Shown one piece after another: positions 17,201 to 26,667 of a stretch of 64,000 nucleotides of DNA. Where the stretch lies: NCBI GenBank assembly GCA_026397725.1, contig JAPLUI010000266.1:18471-82470 (forward strand), read 5' to 3'. The translations under genes and the position numbers were made by a program. This stretch comes from Verrucomicrobiota bacterium (GTDB taxonomy: Bacteria; Verrucomicrobiota; Verrucomicrobiia; Verrucomicrobiales; Akkermansiaceae). Each line of letters opens with the position of its first letter. Position 1 is the stretch's first letter. The notes under the pieces were generated by a model. It searched no databases. It had not been told where the DNA came from and saw only the letters and a list, made by a program, of their open reading frames with translations.

Positions 17201-20200
17201 CTTCGCCGCCAACACCCTGCTGGGGATCGACACGACCACCGCCACCGGCGGCGCGTTTGCCTGTACCTCCAACCTTATCGGCGCCTTCAGCCTCAGCAAG
17301 CTCGGCATCGGAACCCTGACCCTCTCCGGTGCCAACAACACTTACAGCGGCGGCACCACGGTCAGCGGCGGCACGCTGGCCCTGTCCGGCACCGGCAAGC
17401 TCGGGGCCAGCACCGGAGCCCTGAAAGTGGACGGCTTCACGACCATCCTCAGTCTGGGCACGACCAGCCAGACGGTCGGCGCGGTCAGCTTGCTCAACGG
17501 GGCGCAAATCACCGGCACCGGCACGCTCACCGGCACCTCCTTCAACGTGGAGGCCGGTTCGATCAGTGCCAAACTCGCGGGCACTGGCAGCATCCTGACC
17601 AAGACCACCGATAGCACCGTAACCCTGACCGGAGCCAACACCTATGACGGCGGCACGCAGTTGTACGGTGGCGTGCTGGCCTTGGGCAGCAGCGGCGCAC
17701 TGGGCACCAGCGGCACGATCCAGTTCGGCGGCGGCACGCTCCAGTTCAGCGCCAGCAACAAAACCGACTATTCCGCCCGCTTTGGCACGGACCTCGGCCA
17801 AGCCTATAACTTCGACACCAACGGCCAAACCATCACCCTGGCGGCGAACTTGACCAGCGTCGGCGGCTCACTCACCAAGTCCGGTGCGGGCTCCCTGACC
17901 CTCAGCGGCGTGAATACCTACGATGGTACCACCACCATCAATGTCGGCACGCTGCTAGTCCCGCAGGTGGCCTCACTGCCGGGGCAGGCGGGCTACAGTC
18001 TGATCACGGTGGCCGACGGCACCACCCTGGTGATCAATGCCGGCGGGGCCGGGGAATTCGCCGATGCCGACATCACCAATCTCCAAACCAACGCCATTTT
18101 CGCTGCCAGCTCCACCTTCTGCATCGACACCACGCATGGCGACTTCGACTACTCCGGCAATCTGATCCAGGCCCACACGCTGGTGAAACTCGGCAGCAAC
18201 GTGCTCACCCTCTCCGGTCTCAACACCTACACGGGCGGCACCATCATCGGCACCTCGAACCAAGCCAACGCCGGCACCCTGCGCTTGTCCGGCGCGGGCA
18301 CGCTCGGCACGGCCGGCACGGTCGTCGTGTATGGCGGCACGCTCGACCTGAACGACACCACCCAGGCCATCACCACCCTGACCTTGGGCGCAGGCGCGGC
18401 CGGCAGCACCGCCGCCGTCACCATCGGCACGGGCGAATTGCGGTTAGGGGGCAACGTGGATTACCGGGCCACCAACAATCCCAGCGGCGCGACGATCTCC
18501 GGCGCGGGTGGCGGCAGGCTGAGCCTGTTGGGCGACCGCACGTTCACGGTGGGCAATTCCACGGCCGCAGTCACCGATCTAACCATCAGCGCCAACCTCC
18601 AAAACGGCGATGCCACGGCCCGCAAACTGATCAAGGACGGCACCGGCACACTGCTGCTCACCGGCACCAACACCTACACGGGCGTAACCACGATCAACGC
18701 AGGTACCCTGCAAGTCCTGACGGCGGCCTCGCTGCCGGTTCCGGCGTCGGGCGTGATCACCGTCGCCGCCGGGGCCACCCTGGCGGTCAATGCCGGCGGC
18801 CCCGGAGAATTCTCGGCGGCCGACATCAGCGCCCTCCTGGCCAAGGCCACCTTCGTGGCCACCTCCACTCTGGGCCTCGACACCACCAACGCCGTCGGTG
18901 GCAATTTGACCTACTCCTCGAACCTGACCGGTGGCATCGGCCTCAACAAGCTCGGGACCGGCACCCTGACCCTTACCGGCACGGGCAACACCTATAGCGG
19001 CATCACCACCATCTCCGCCGGGGCTATCCAGGTGAATGGCTCGCTGGGCAGCGGCGGCTTGGTGACCGTCCCCACAGGCAGCACCTTGGGGATCGGCACC
19101 GGAGCCACCGTCGCCCGCAGCGTGACCGTCAGCGGCGGGCTGCTCAACCTCGCGGGCACCATGGGAACGGGCAGCACGCTGACCCTCTCCGGCGGCACCG
19201 TCAACACCGTCGGCGCGGCTGCGACGGTGGCCATTGTGGCGCTGCCCGTGCCGGGTGCCACACCCGTTTTCAGCGCCCCGGTGGACCAGGAGCTGACCGT
19301 GACCAACAAGTTGACCCAGGCCCTGAGCAATGGCTCCAACACGATCACCGCCGGCACCACGCCGTTCAAGGTGAGCGGCAGCAATCTCGTCACCAACCTC
19401 GACAAACTCTTCCTGCGGGGCGGCACCACGAAAATCGAACGCTTGAGTGGCAATTTCACGGCAGGTCTGGACGTGCGGGCCTGGCAGGGCTCGACCGGCC
19501 TGCTCGAAGGAACCATGTTCGACCTCCCCGGCTCGCCGAGCGCCGTCAGCCCGGGGGGCGTCGGCTATGCCACCGGAGCCATCCATACCGACGGTGGTGA
19601 TTGGTTCACCAGCGCGGGCAGCGGCGTCTCGAGTGGCACGATGCCCACCGGCTATGTGGAAAACTTCACCGTGGAATACCGCGGAAAACTGCGCATCGCC
19701 ACCGCCGGCAGCTACACTTTTTCCCTTACCAGCGACGATGGCAGCGCCTTGTGGATCGATCCTGCGATCACCAACCCGGCCCTGGCCGATGCCAAGGTCA
19801 ATAACAATGGCAGTCATGGAATGCAGCAGGTCAATTCAACCGCGCTTAGCCTGACCGCAGGCGACCACGACATCATCGTGCGGGTCTATCAGGGCGGCGG
19901 CGGCGCCGGCCTCTACGTCCGCTGGGATCCGTTGGGTGGGACCAACTTCGTCGATATCCCGGGGGCCAATTATTTCCACGGCAGCCAGACCCCTGCGGCG
20001 GTGAGCCTGCCCACCACCGAGTTGGCGGTGACCGGCACCAACACGGTGAATCTGGCCTTTGCCAGCGGCAAGGCGACGCTGGGCAACCTGAGTCTCGCGG
20101 CCAGCACCTTGACGTTCCAAACGAGTACCAGCGTGAGTTTGAACAACCTCACGGCCACCGACACCGCCTCCATCGCGAGCGGCCCGTCCCTCTCGTTCCG

Positions 20201-23200
20201 TACCGGTAACGTGACCGTTGCCGACACCAAGTCCTTGACGCTGACCCCGGCCATCATCAATGACACGGCTCCCACCGTGCTGAACAAGCTGGGCACCGGC
20301 ACGCTGACCCTCAGCGGCATCAGTACCTACACCGGCGCAACCACGGTCGGGGCGGGCACCGTGATTCTGAACGGCACCCTGGGATCCACGGCGATCACCG
20401 TCAACAGCGGGGCCACCCTGACGGAGGGTGAACTCGGGACGATCGGCGGCAGCGCCTCCCTCACGGTCGCCGGTACGGTGACCCTCGGCGGCGTCAACAC
20501 CCATACCGGTGCGACGATGCTCAACGCCGGCACGCTCACGGTAACCAACCCCGCCGCGCTCCAGCGCAGCATCCTCACTTTCAATGGCGGCGGGTTGGAC
20601 ACCGGCGCATTGACCAACGTCCCCCTGGGCGGCATCACGGCCAACGTGGACATCACGGTCAACTCCGTGTTGACCACGCTTTCCGGCTACGCGACCTGGA
20701 GCGCCGCCGCCGCCAAAACCCTGAACATCGACGGCACCATTACCCGCAACCCGGGTGCCGCAATCAACTTCGGCACCACCGGCACGATCAGCGGAGCCGC
20801 CTTGGGCACCCTGCTGGGAACCAACACCATCAACCCCTGGGCCATCGCCGGGGGAATCGATTGGGCCCTCTACGACGGCAGTAAAATCGCCGCTTACACC
20901 GGTTACACCGCAGCCACGGGCATCGCAACGGCTCCCACGCTCACGAGCGCGGCCAGCGCCAACTCCAGAATCGATAACACCACGACCAACAACGTGACCC
21001 TGGCCACCACCGGTACCATTGACCTCAATTCCCTGGTGGTCAACGGCAGCACCAGCCGCACCATCGACGTCAAGAATGGCACCACGCCAGGCATCTTGCG
21101 CCTGGGCACTGCGGGCAGCCTCCTCATGGGCGGCAGCACCCACACCATCGGCGTCAGCGGCACCGGCGGCACCCTGACCGCCGGCGGCGCCACTGACAAC
21201 ACTGCGGGTGCGCTGACGGTGATGACATCCAGCGACGGAACCATCAACTCGGTGATCGCCGACAACGGGACCGGCAAGGTCTCCCTGACCAAGTTCGGCC
21301 CCGGCACCCTGACCCTCAACGCCAGCAACACTTACAGCGGTGACACCACGATCAACTCGGGCATCTTGAGCACCCTCAGCGGTGGCGGCAAGGATATCAT
21401 TCCGAACGGTCTCGGCAAAGGCGATGTGTTCATCGGCACGACCGGAACTCTCGCCCTGGTCGCTGCCACGGAAACGATCAACGGCTTGAACGGGACCGGC
21501 ACGGTGTACGGGGATGCCGCCGGCGCCGGCCGCCTGACGCTCGGCGATGGCAATGCCAGCGGCACGTTCGCGGGGGTCTTGCGCAATGGCGCCACCGGCA
21601 TCCTGCATTTGACCAAAACGGGCAGCGGCACACAGACGCTTACCGCTGCCAACACCTACACGGGCACGACGACCGTCAGCGCCGGCACCCTGGCCTTGAA
21701 TTTCAGCGTCAACAACCCGACCAACGTCCTCGCCAACACCACTGCCGTGACTCTGAGCGGCGGAACCCTGAGCGTCAAGGGCAAGAGTACCGGAACCACG
21801 ATCCAGACGGTGGGTGGGTTGGCCCTCAGCGTGGGCACCGTTGGCATCTCGGCACTCAGCGTTGATGCCAATGGCGGCGGCGGCACCTTGCTCGCCCTCG
21901 GCGCCATCAACCGGGCCGCCGGCGCACACCTCAGGATCACCCTGCCCGCCGGCACCCAATCCGCGAGCAACGGCATCACCACCACCACGGCCAATACCTC
22001 CAACGGCATCCTCGGCAACTACGCCACGATCGGGAGCGATTGGGCCACGAAGAGCGGCTCTAACATCATCCCCCTGGCCACCTATACCAACCTCGCCGCC
22101 CTCGGCAGCACCATCACGAGTGGCGCCACCACCAACGTCCGCCTCAACAGCGCGGGCACCGGTGCCAACATCGCCCTCAGCGCCGCCACCACGGCCATCA
22201 GCACCCTGCTGCAAAGCTCCACGACCGCCGCCACCGTGGACACGCTTAGCAAGACCCTGCTAACCAGCGGCATCATGCTCGGCAGCGACCAGGCCGCACT
22301 GACGATCGGCGCAGCGGCGGGCAACGGCATCCTGACTGCCGCCACTGCCGGTGCCGAGTTGGTGCTGATTAACAACGCCACCGGCAGCAACCTGACCATC
22401 AACGCCGCCATCCAGAACAACGCGTCGGCGTCATCGCTGACGAAGCTGGGTCCCGGCACTGCGGTGCTCGCCGGCACCAACATTCACACCGGCACCACGG
22501 CGGTGAACGGCGGCAAGCTGAGCATCGATGCCACCGGCACGCTCAACACCACCAGCGGGATCTTGATCCGGGCGGGGGAATTCAACTATAACTCCGCCAC
22601 CGCCCTGTCGCCAAGCATCACCTTCAGTGGCATCGGCGGCACCCTCAGCGGCACCGGCATCATCACCCCGGCGATCATCGTCACCCCCGGCAACACGCTG
22701 GCACCGGGCAACTCCGTCGGCAGCATGGGCTTCGGCACCGGCCTGACCCTCAACGGCATTTTCGCCGCACAGTTGGGCACGCCGGGCGCCACCCCCGCCG
22801 TCGGCCTGTCCGACCGCGCCGTGGTGACCGGAAACCTGACACTAACCGGCGGCACCCTCAGCCTGAGTGACAATGCCGGAGCCACCGGTCAGGGCGCGGC
22901 GGGGGCGGGGGCCTACCGCCTGATGACCTTCACCGGCACGCTCACCGGGACCTTTGCGAGCGTGACCAACCCGCTGGCATCGACGCTGCATGAGAGCGTG
23001 GTTTACAACGGCACGAGCAACGGGACCGTGGATCTGAATGTGTACCGCTTGGCGGCGGCCGGCACGCACACCCCCGAGCCGCTGAACCTCGGCACCTTCC
23101 ATGTGGGGGCCACGGCCAGCACGGCGCTGAGCCTGACCAACACGGCGGCCAATGACGGGTTCAGCGAAAAACTCAGTGCCAGCATTGGCGCGACCACGGG

Positions 23201-25379
23201 AGATGTGGTGGCGAGCGGGTCCTTCAATCAGTTGGCAGCCCAGGCCACCAACAACACGAGCTTGCTGGCGGGATTCAGCACCGCCACCCTGGGCACCAAG
23301 AGCGGCACGGCGACGATCACGCTCAACTCGGACGGCACGGGTACCAGCGGCTACGGCACGGCGGGCCTCGGCACGCAGACGGTGAACGTGAGTGGCACGG
23401 TGTATTCGGGCCTGATGGCGTGGAGTGGCGCGTCCGGCGGGAATTGGAGCACCAACGCCAATTGGAACGACTCGCAAGCCGTCGGCGTCCATGCGGCACC
23501 GGGCCTGGATGCTGGCTACGCGGGAGTGGACACCGCCACGTTTGGCAACACCTCCGGCAGCGTGACCGTCAACCTCGACGGCGCGGCACCCTCCCTCAAT
23601 GCCCTGACGTTCAACTCCACCGGCAGCTACACGCTGGCCATGGGCAGCTCCACCACCGGCATCACGCTGGCCGGCACGACGCCCGGCGTCACGGCCACCG
23701 GCACCCATACCATCAGCGCCCCGCTCGCCTTGGCCAGCAACGCGACGATCACGCCGACCAACGCGGGCGACCGCCTGACGCTCTCCGGCGGGATCAGCGG
23801 CAGCGGCAAGAGCCTGACCAAGAACGGGGCCGGCACCCTGACGCTCGGCGGCACCAACACGTATGGCGATACCATCGTCAATGCCGGCACGCTGGCCATC
23901 AGTGCGGGTGGCAGCCTGGCCAGCGGCAACGTCACCGTTTCCACCGCCGGCAGCCTGGCAGGGACCGGCACCATCGGCGGATCGACCACGCTCCAAGGCA
24001 TCCACGCCCCCGGCAGCAACATCGCCGGAATTCAGACCTTCAGCAACAGCCTGGCCTATGCCGCGACTTCCCGCCTCCAGTGGCAACTCACCGGCAACGT
24101 CAGCACCGGCCGCGGCACCAACTTCGACGGCGTGGACCTCACCGGCGGCGCATTCTCCATCGCCAGCGGTGCCACCCTTGATCTCAGCTTCGGCGGCGCG
24201 GTCGATTTCACCAACAGCTTCTGGAACTCCGACCAGGCCTGGACCTTGGTCGATCTCTTCAGCGGCACCACCGGCGACGGTGGCACCGGCGTCTTCACCC
24301 TGGGCGCGATCACCGGCGGCAGCTACAACAGCACGCTTGGCACTTTCACCGTCGCCCGCGTCGCCGATGCCGCCAGCAAGAACGACGTCGTCCTGAAGTG
24401 GAGCGCCGGCGGCGGCACCACCTCCCCCTATCAAACCTGGATCAACAGCTTCACCAGCATCCCCGTCGCCGACCGCGACCCGCAAGACGATCCCGACCAC
24501 GACGGCACCAGCAACCTCGCCGAGTTTGCCTTCAAGGGCGTGCCGAACGATCCCTCTTACAAGGGCCTGTTCTTCACCCAAACCAAGGACAACAACGCCG
24601 ACGGCGCCAAGGAACTCACCTTCACCTGCGCCGTGCGCCGCTCGACGGCCGCCTTCACCGCCAACAGCGACCATGCCCAGAGCGCCGTTATCGACGGCGT
24701 GACCTACACCATCGAAGGCAGTGTCACCCTGACCGGCACTTGGAACAGCCCGGTTTCCTACCTCGGCAAGTCCGATGCGGCACCGCTCGGCAGCGGCCTG
24801 CCCAGTCTCGCGGCCACCGCTTGGGAATATCGCACCTTCTCCGCCTTCAACGGTCTTCCCGCCGGCCGCGGCTTCCTCCGCACCAAGGTCACCATCGACT
24901 CCGGCAGCTCCACCTCCCCGTTTGAAACCTGGATCAACAGCTTCGCCAGCATCCCTGCGGCCGACCGCGACCCGGCCGACGATCCCGACCACGACGGGGC
25001 CACCAACCTCGCCGAGTTCGCCTTCAACGGCGACCCGACCAAGGGCGGTGACAAAGGCCGGATCTACGGCCTGACGGCGGACAGCAACTTCGATCCCGAT
25101 ACCGCCAAGGAACTGATCCTCACGATCGCGGTGCGTGCGGGCACGCCGGTCTTCAGCGCGGCCACCTCGCCCACGGCGTCGGTTGACGGCATCACCTACA
25201 CCATTGAGGGCGGCACCACCCTCAACGGCTTCACCACCAAGGTCAACGTCGTGCCCACCGCCGTCACCACCGGGTTGCCGCCTGCCGGCAGCGGCTACGA
25301 ATACCGCAGCTTCAGCCTCAATGGCTCCAACGGCCTCCCCGCCACCGGCTTCCTCCGCGCCAAGGTCACCCTGCCGTAG
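14295..25379 (+). CDS. Giant autotransporter-associated beta-strand-repeat (PATR) protein with PA14 domain
   Basis: The ATG at 14295 starts a 3694-residue protein with a signal peptide (MNLPSTLRYLCHGSLAVLLA, then AQSASA); upstream in-frame codons have no signal and are rejected. Most of the length is repeats of the type LTKSGTGTLTLSGVNTYDGG, the passenger-associated transport repeat (TIGR02601-like) that builds a beta-helix. A PA14 domain lies at about 19,440-19,980 (FSLTSDDGSALWIDPAI). The C-terminus has two copies of a ~155-residue module (24,425-24,900 and 24,915-25,379), each opening WINSF-x-SIP-x-ADRDP and a DPDHDGxxNLAEFAF calcium-type loop. No autotransporter beta-barrel is present at the end, so export and anchoring use another route. 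The product is probably a surface fibre or adhesin; its ligand is unknown. Confidence 0.85.
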   Translation: MNLPSTLRYLCHGSLAVLLAAQSASAANGYWNSDANGNWASAADPPWLGAEVPGANSGTLNFDLATFGFALTADRIVTVDANRNIGGITFANPSSSKFTLSGGSLLLSNGGVIQTAVDNGDHTDTISTAIAIQGDGGGATFTAGANWTTSIMSLGAVTGASTGANVTTLVLNGGNVGDNVITGVLGNGTGGGKLAVTKSGIGTWILAGSNTFGGQLSVEEGILKVATVNGASAAGVFGNSTLAVILGRAGGITGTLQYTGASTSSSKKFTMAAGGSGAFLVDTTGAILTVSGVIDGEGILAKAGTGTLNLSGANTYTGGIELYDGVLALGSSGALGNGGMLTFRGGTLQFSATNKADHSARFSTTANQAFNFDTNSQAVTLASGLTSAGGWLTKSGTGTLTLSGVNTYDFGTTVNAGTLALTGAGTLGASTGSLTVDGATTIVSLGSTNQTVGAVYLWNGAQITGTGILTGMSFDANNGTISAKLAGQDAILTKNNSGTLTLTGANTHGGTTVYEGTLTLSGAGTLGAPTCTLTANGSATIVSLGTTNQTVGAVNLWNGAQITGTGTLSASTAFNVDSGTISAKLAGPGTLIKGDTATVILNGINTYSGATLVSAGTLQVAKPSSLPGQTTPGLISVADGATLAVNVGSSGEFTATDISNLLTNATFAVNSILGVNTTAAFAMSSSLTGAIGLSKLGTGVLTLSGTGNTYSGGTRVLGGTLLLSGVGTLGESTGALTVDGATAILSMGATNQTVGAVTVLNGGQITGTGTLTGTTFNVESGTISVKLAGTGAMLTKSSIGMVTLTGANTYDGGTLVNDGTLTLSGSGKLGAATGALTVDGGSAILSLGTTLQTVSAVSLLNGGQVTGTGTLTGTSFNVESGTISVKLAGTGAVLTKNSLGTVLLTGANTYTGGTRVTAGTLQAATIASLPGQTTLGLITVADGASLVLNAGGTGEFASANITSLVTNASFAANTLLGIDTTTATGGAFACTSNLIGAFSLSKLGIGTLTLSGANNTYSGGTTVSGGTLALSGTGKLGASTGALKVDGFTTILSLGTTSQTVGAVSLLNGAQITGTGTLTGTSFNVEAGSISAKLAGTGSILTKTTDSTVTLTGANTYDGGTQLYGGVLALGSSGALGTSGTIQFGGGTLQFSASNKTDYSARFGTDLGQAYNFDTNGQTITLAANLTSVGGSLTKSGAGSLTLSGVNTYDGTTTINVGTLLVPQVASLPGQAGYSLITVADGTTLVINAGGAGEFADADITNLQTNAIFAASSTFCIDTTHGDFDYSGNLIQAHTLVKLGSNVLTLSGLNTYTGGTIIGTSNQANAGTLRLSGAGTLGTAGTVVVYGGTLDLNDTTQAITTLTLGAGAAGSTAAVTIGTGELRLGGNVDYRATNNPSGATISGAGGGRLSLLGDRTFTVGNSTAAVTDLTISANLQNGDATARKLIKDGTGTLLLTGTNTYTGVTTINAGTLQVLTAASLPVPASGVITVAAGATLAVNAGGPGEFSAADISALLAKATFVATSTLGLDTTNAVGGNLTYSSNLTGGIGLNKLGTGTLTLTGTGNTYSGITTISAGAIQVNGSLGSGGLVTVPTGSTLGIGTGATVARSVTVSGGLLNLAGTMGTGSTLTLSGGTVNTVGAAATVAIVALPVPGATPVFSAPVDQELTVTNKLTQALSNGSNTITAGTTPFKVSGSNLVTNLDKLFLRGGTTKIERLSGNFTAGLDVRAWQGSTGLLEGTMFDLPGSPSAVSPGGVGYATGAIHTDGGDWFTSAGSGVSSGTMPTGYVENFTVEYRGKLRIATAGSYTFSLTSDDGSALWIDPAITNPALADAKVNNNGSHGMQQVNSTALSLTAGDHDIIVRVYQGGGGAGLYVRWDPLGGTNFVDIPGANYFHGSQTPAAVSLPTTELAVTGTNTVNLAFASGKATLGNLSLAASTLTFQTSTSVSLNNLTATDTASIASGPSLSFRTGNVTVADTKSLTLTPAIINDTAPTVLNKLGTGTLTLSGISTYTGATTVGAGTVILNGTLGSTAITVNSGATLTEGELGTIGGSASLTVAGTVTLGGVNTHTGATMLNAGTLTVTNPAALQRSILTFNGGGLDTGALTNVPLGGITANVDITVNSVLTTLSGYATWSAAAAKTLNIDGTITRNPGAAINFGTTGTISGAALGTLLGTNTINPWAIAGGIDWALYDGSKIAAYTGYTAATGIATAPTLTSAASANSRIDNTTTNNVTLATTGTIDLNSLVVNGSTSRTIDVKNGTTPGILRLGTAGSLLMGGSTHTIGVSGTGGTLTAGGATDNTAGALTVMTSSDGTINSVIADNGTGKVSLTKFGPGTLTLNASNTYSGDTTINSGILSTLSGGGKDIIPNGLGKGDVFIGTTGTLALVAATETINGLNGTGTVYGDAAGAGRLTLGDGNASGTFAGVLRNGATGILHLTKTGSGTQTLTAANTYTGTTTVSAGTLALNFSVNNPTNVLANTTAVTLSGGTLSVKGKSTGTTIQTVGGLALSVGTVGISALSVDANGGGGTLLALGAINRAAGAHLRITLPAGTQSASNGITTTTANTSNGILGNYATIGSDWATKSGSNIIPLATYTNLAALGSTITSGATTNVRLNSAGTGANIALSAATTAISTLLQSSTTAATVDTLSKTLLTSGIMLGSDQAALTIGAAAGNGILTAATAGAELVLINNATGSNLTINAAIQNNASASSLTKLGPGTAVLAGTNIHTGTTAVNGGKLSIDATGTLNTTSGILIRAGEFNYNSATALSPSITFSGIGGTLSGTGIITPAIIVTPGNTLAPGNSVGSMGFGTGLTLNGIFAAQLGTPGATPAVGLSDRAVVTGNLTLTGGTLSLSDNAGATGQGAAGAGAYRLMTFTGTLTGTFASVTNPLASTLHESVVYNGTSNGTVDLNVYRLAAAGTHTPEPLNLGTFHVGATASTALSLTNTAANDGFSEKLSASIGATTGDVVASGSFNQLAAQATNNTSLLAGFSTATLGTKSGTATITLNSDGTGTSGYGTAGLGTQTVNVSGTVYSGLMAWSGASGGNWSTNANWNDSQAVGVHAAPGLDAGYAGVDTATFGNTSGSVTVNLDGAAPSLNALTFNSTGSYTLAMGSSTTGITLAGTTPGVTATGTHTISAPLALASNATITPTNAGDRLTLSGGISGSGKSLTKNGAGTLTLGGTNTYGDTIVNAGTLAISAGGSLASGNVTVSTAGSLAGTGTIGGSTTLQGIHAPGSNIAGIQTFSNSLAYAATSRLQWQLTGNVSTGRGTNFDGVDLTGGAFSIASGATLDLSFGGAVDFTNSFWNSDQAWTLVDLFSGTTGDGGTGVFTLGAITGGSYNSTLGTFTVARVADAASKNDVVLKWSAGGGTTSPYQTWINSFTSIPVADRDPQDDPDHDGTSNLAEFAFKGVPNDPSYKGLFFTQTKDNNADGAKELTFTCAVRRSTAAFTANSDHAQSAVIDGVTYTIEGSVTLTGTWNSPVSYLGKSDAAPLGSGLPSLAATAWEYRTFSAFNGLPAGRGFLRTKVTIDSGSSTSPFETWINSFASIPAADRDPADDPDHDGATNLAEFAFNGDPTKGGDKGRIYGLTADSNFDPDTAKELILTIAVRAGTPVFSAATSPTASVDGITYTIEGGTTLNGFTTKVNVVPTAVTTGLPPAGSGYEYRSFSLNGSNGLPATGFLRAKVTLP
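16421..17641 (+). repeat. Near-identical 300 bp in-gene repeat units
   Basis: Units 16421-16720, 16721-17020 and 17342-17641 encode the same ~100-residue block and share long identical DNA runs. One example is the segment starting CACCGGCACCGGCACGCTCA at about 16590, 16890 and 17510, which continues through TTCAACGTGGAG. Each unit ends with ACC-GG-GCCAACACCTA-type linkers. Identity at DNA level, not only protein level, suggests recent duplication or gene conversion, so copy number may vary between strains. Confidence 0.8.
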
Positions 25380-25512
25380 CGGTCATGAGTGCATCTCAAG
25401 TCATGCGAGCACTCATCCCCATCATGAAGAAGCTTCGGTCCCTCGCCGCGCTGTGCCCTACCGGCACCATGGCCAATACGGTTCGCATAGCGCTGGAGGA
25501 CAGCCGTCCCGG

Positions 25513-25658
25513 CCAATCCTGTTCAATTAAGCGCGAAGGACAGATGAATCAGACCGCCGATGACACGGATGCACACGGATAAGAGAAAAATGCGCGGAGC
25601 ACCATCCGTGCCAATCCGTGCAATCCGTGGTTGAAAATTCTTAATCGAACAGGATTGG
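25513..25658. mobile_element. MITE-like element with 19 bp terminal inverted repeats
   Basis: The ends CCAATCCTGTTCAATTAAG (25513-25531) and CTTAATCGAACAGGATTGG (25640-25658) are inverted repeats with one mismatch. The interior holds CACGGATGCACACGGAT, which is complementary to the ATCCGTG motifs that occur three times at about 25605-25630. The whole 146-base unit can therefore fold on itself. It encodes nothing convincing. The CACGGAT/ATCCGTG composition resembles non-autonomous elements dispersed in verrucomicrobial genomes. Target-site duplications were not obvious. Confidence 0.6.
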
Positions 25659-25847
25659 GCACCATGGTGGCGATCCGCCGGACTCGCGGCCCTCGCAATC
25701 GGTTGGGGCGGACTCGTTGTCACCGCGCAGGCAAGGTTGCTCGTCCATGAGCCGTTGGACTACGCCGCCGGAGTGGGGACGACCCTCAACGGCCAGAGCG
25801 GCGGGGTCGGCAGTCTTCGGTGTGACAGGCAGGAGCTGGCGAGTTGA
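25655..25847 (+). pseudogene. Truncated N-terminus of a secreted (PEP-CTERM-type) protein
   Basis: In the frame ending with the TGA at 25845-25847 the translation runs WWRSAGLAALAIGWGGLVV, then TAQARLLVHEPLDYAAG and LNGQSGGVG. A hydrophobic leader followed by ARLLVHEPLDYAAGxTLNGQ is the typical start of verrucomicrobial PEP-CTERM-type secreted proteins. There is no start codon in this frame before a stop, and the coding signal ends about 15 codons later. This is therefore a gene fragment that lost both ends. The MITE-like element abuts its 5' side and may have caused the break. The bases 25380-25512 show no recognisable gene. Confidence 0.5.
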
Positions 25848-25950
25848 AACGTTAAGAAACGGCACGTCTGTGACGATTCACCACAGAAATCGCCTCTCGA
25901 CATTCGAAATCTTCACACCTAGCTTCGGGGCGAGCAGAGCAATCCGAGCA

Positions 25951-26667
25951 ATGTCCGTAAACCAAGCCCCCAATCCCGAGCGGGAATCCCTCAGTGTGGT
26001 GTTTCTGGGATCTTTCAATCCCAGAATCTTCCACCCGGTGTGGTTTGAAAGGGAGGGGCTGACCCGCCCGGGTGAATTGGCCGCAGGCATTTCCAGCGAT
26101 GCCACCGATTTGCTCGTGACCCCGGATCTGAGCCGGTGTGAGATTGGCCCTGAGGTTTCCATTGAATGCCTGAGCAACCGCCTGGCTCTGAACGCCGCCA
26201 CCACCCTTGGCGAAGAACGCCTGCGCGAATTGGCGACAGGGATCATCCTCAAGCTCCCCCACATTCCGATCAGCGCAGTGGGGCTCAACAGCGTCCTGGT
26301 GTACGAAGTTCCCAATCACGATGACTGGCATCGGATCGGCGATATCTTGGCACCAAAGGCCGAGATATGGGAACCGTTGATGGAAGGGCGACCAGGCATG
26401 TCGGTTCTCCGCATCGAGGATTTCCGCCCGGGGCCGCCCCCGGTGCGGGTTTGGGCCACCGTTGAGCCGGTTCGCGAGCCGCATCCGCCCTATCGCTTCC
26501 AAATCCATATCAACTGGCATGGCGACATTCAACCGGAGCCACCGGAAGGGGCGAGTGCCACGGAAATGGCCTCTCGGTTCATGGTTTCCGAGTGGGACAA
26601 AGCCCGTGATTTCGGTGCCAAACTGGCCGATAAAATCTTCGCAGTCCTCCATCATTCCATCCCATGA
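25951..26667 (+). CDS. Conserved hypothetical protein (first gene of a coupled pair)
   Basis: The product is 238 residues from the ATG at 25951 (MSVNQAPNPERESLSVVFLG). It has no signal peptide or membrane span. The patterns LGSFNPRIFHPVWFEREGL near the start, LPHIPISAVGLNSV in the middle and LAPKAEIWEPLMEGRPGM later on recur in a family of uncharacterised bacterial proteins that I recognise only as conserved hypothetical. Its TGA overlaps the ATG of the next gene (ATGA), so the two are coupled and probably act together. An in-frame extension to 25717 reads through non-coding sequence and is rejected. The pair opens the accessory island. Confidence 0.65.
   Translation: MSVNQAPNPERESLSVVFLGSFNPRIFHPVWFEREGLTRPGELAAGISSDATDLLVTPDLSRCEIGPEVSIECLSNRLALNAATTLGEERLRELATGIILKLPHIPISAVGLNSVLVYEVPNHDDWHRIGDILAPKAEIWEPLMEGRPGMSVLRIEDFRPGPPPVRVWATVEPVREPHPPYRFQIHINWHGDIQPEPPEGASATEMASRFMVSEWDKARDFGAKLADKIFAVLHHSIP

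Noticed and set aside
19836..24992. Minus-strand ORFs of 792 and 716 codons opposite the 3694-residue gene
   Set aside because: They are antisense shadows of repetitive Gly/Thr/Ser codons; composition is low-complexity and boundaries follow the repeats.
25380..25415. Terminator after the giant gene (TGAGTGC/GCACTCA dyad)
   Set aside because: Arms are only 7 bases with a long loop and no U-tract follows.
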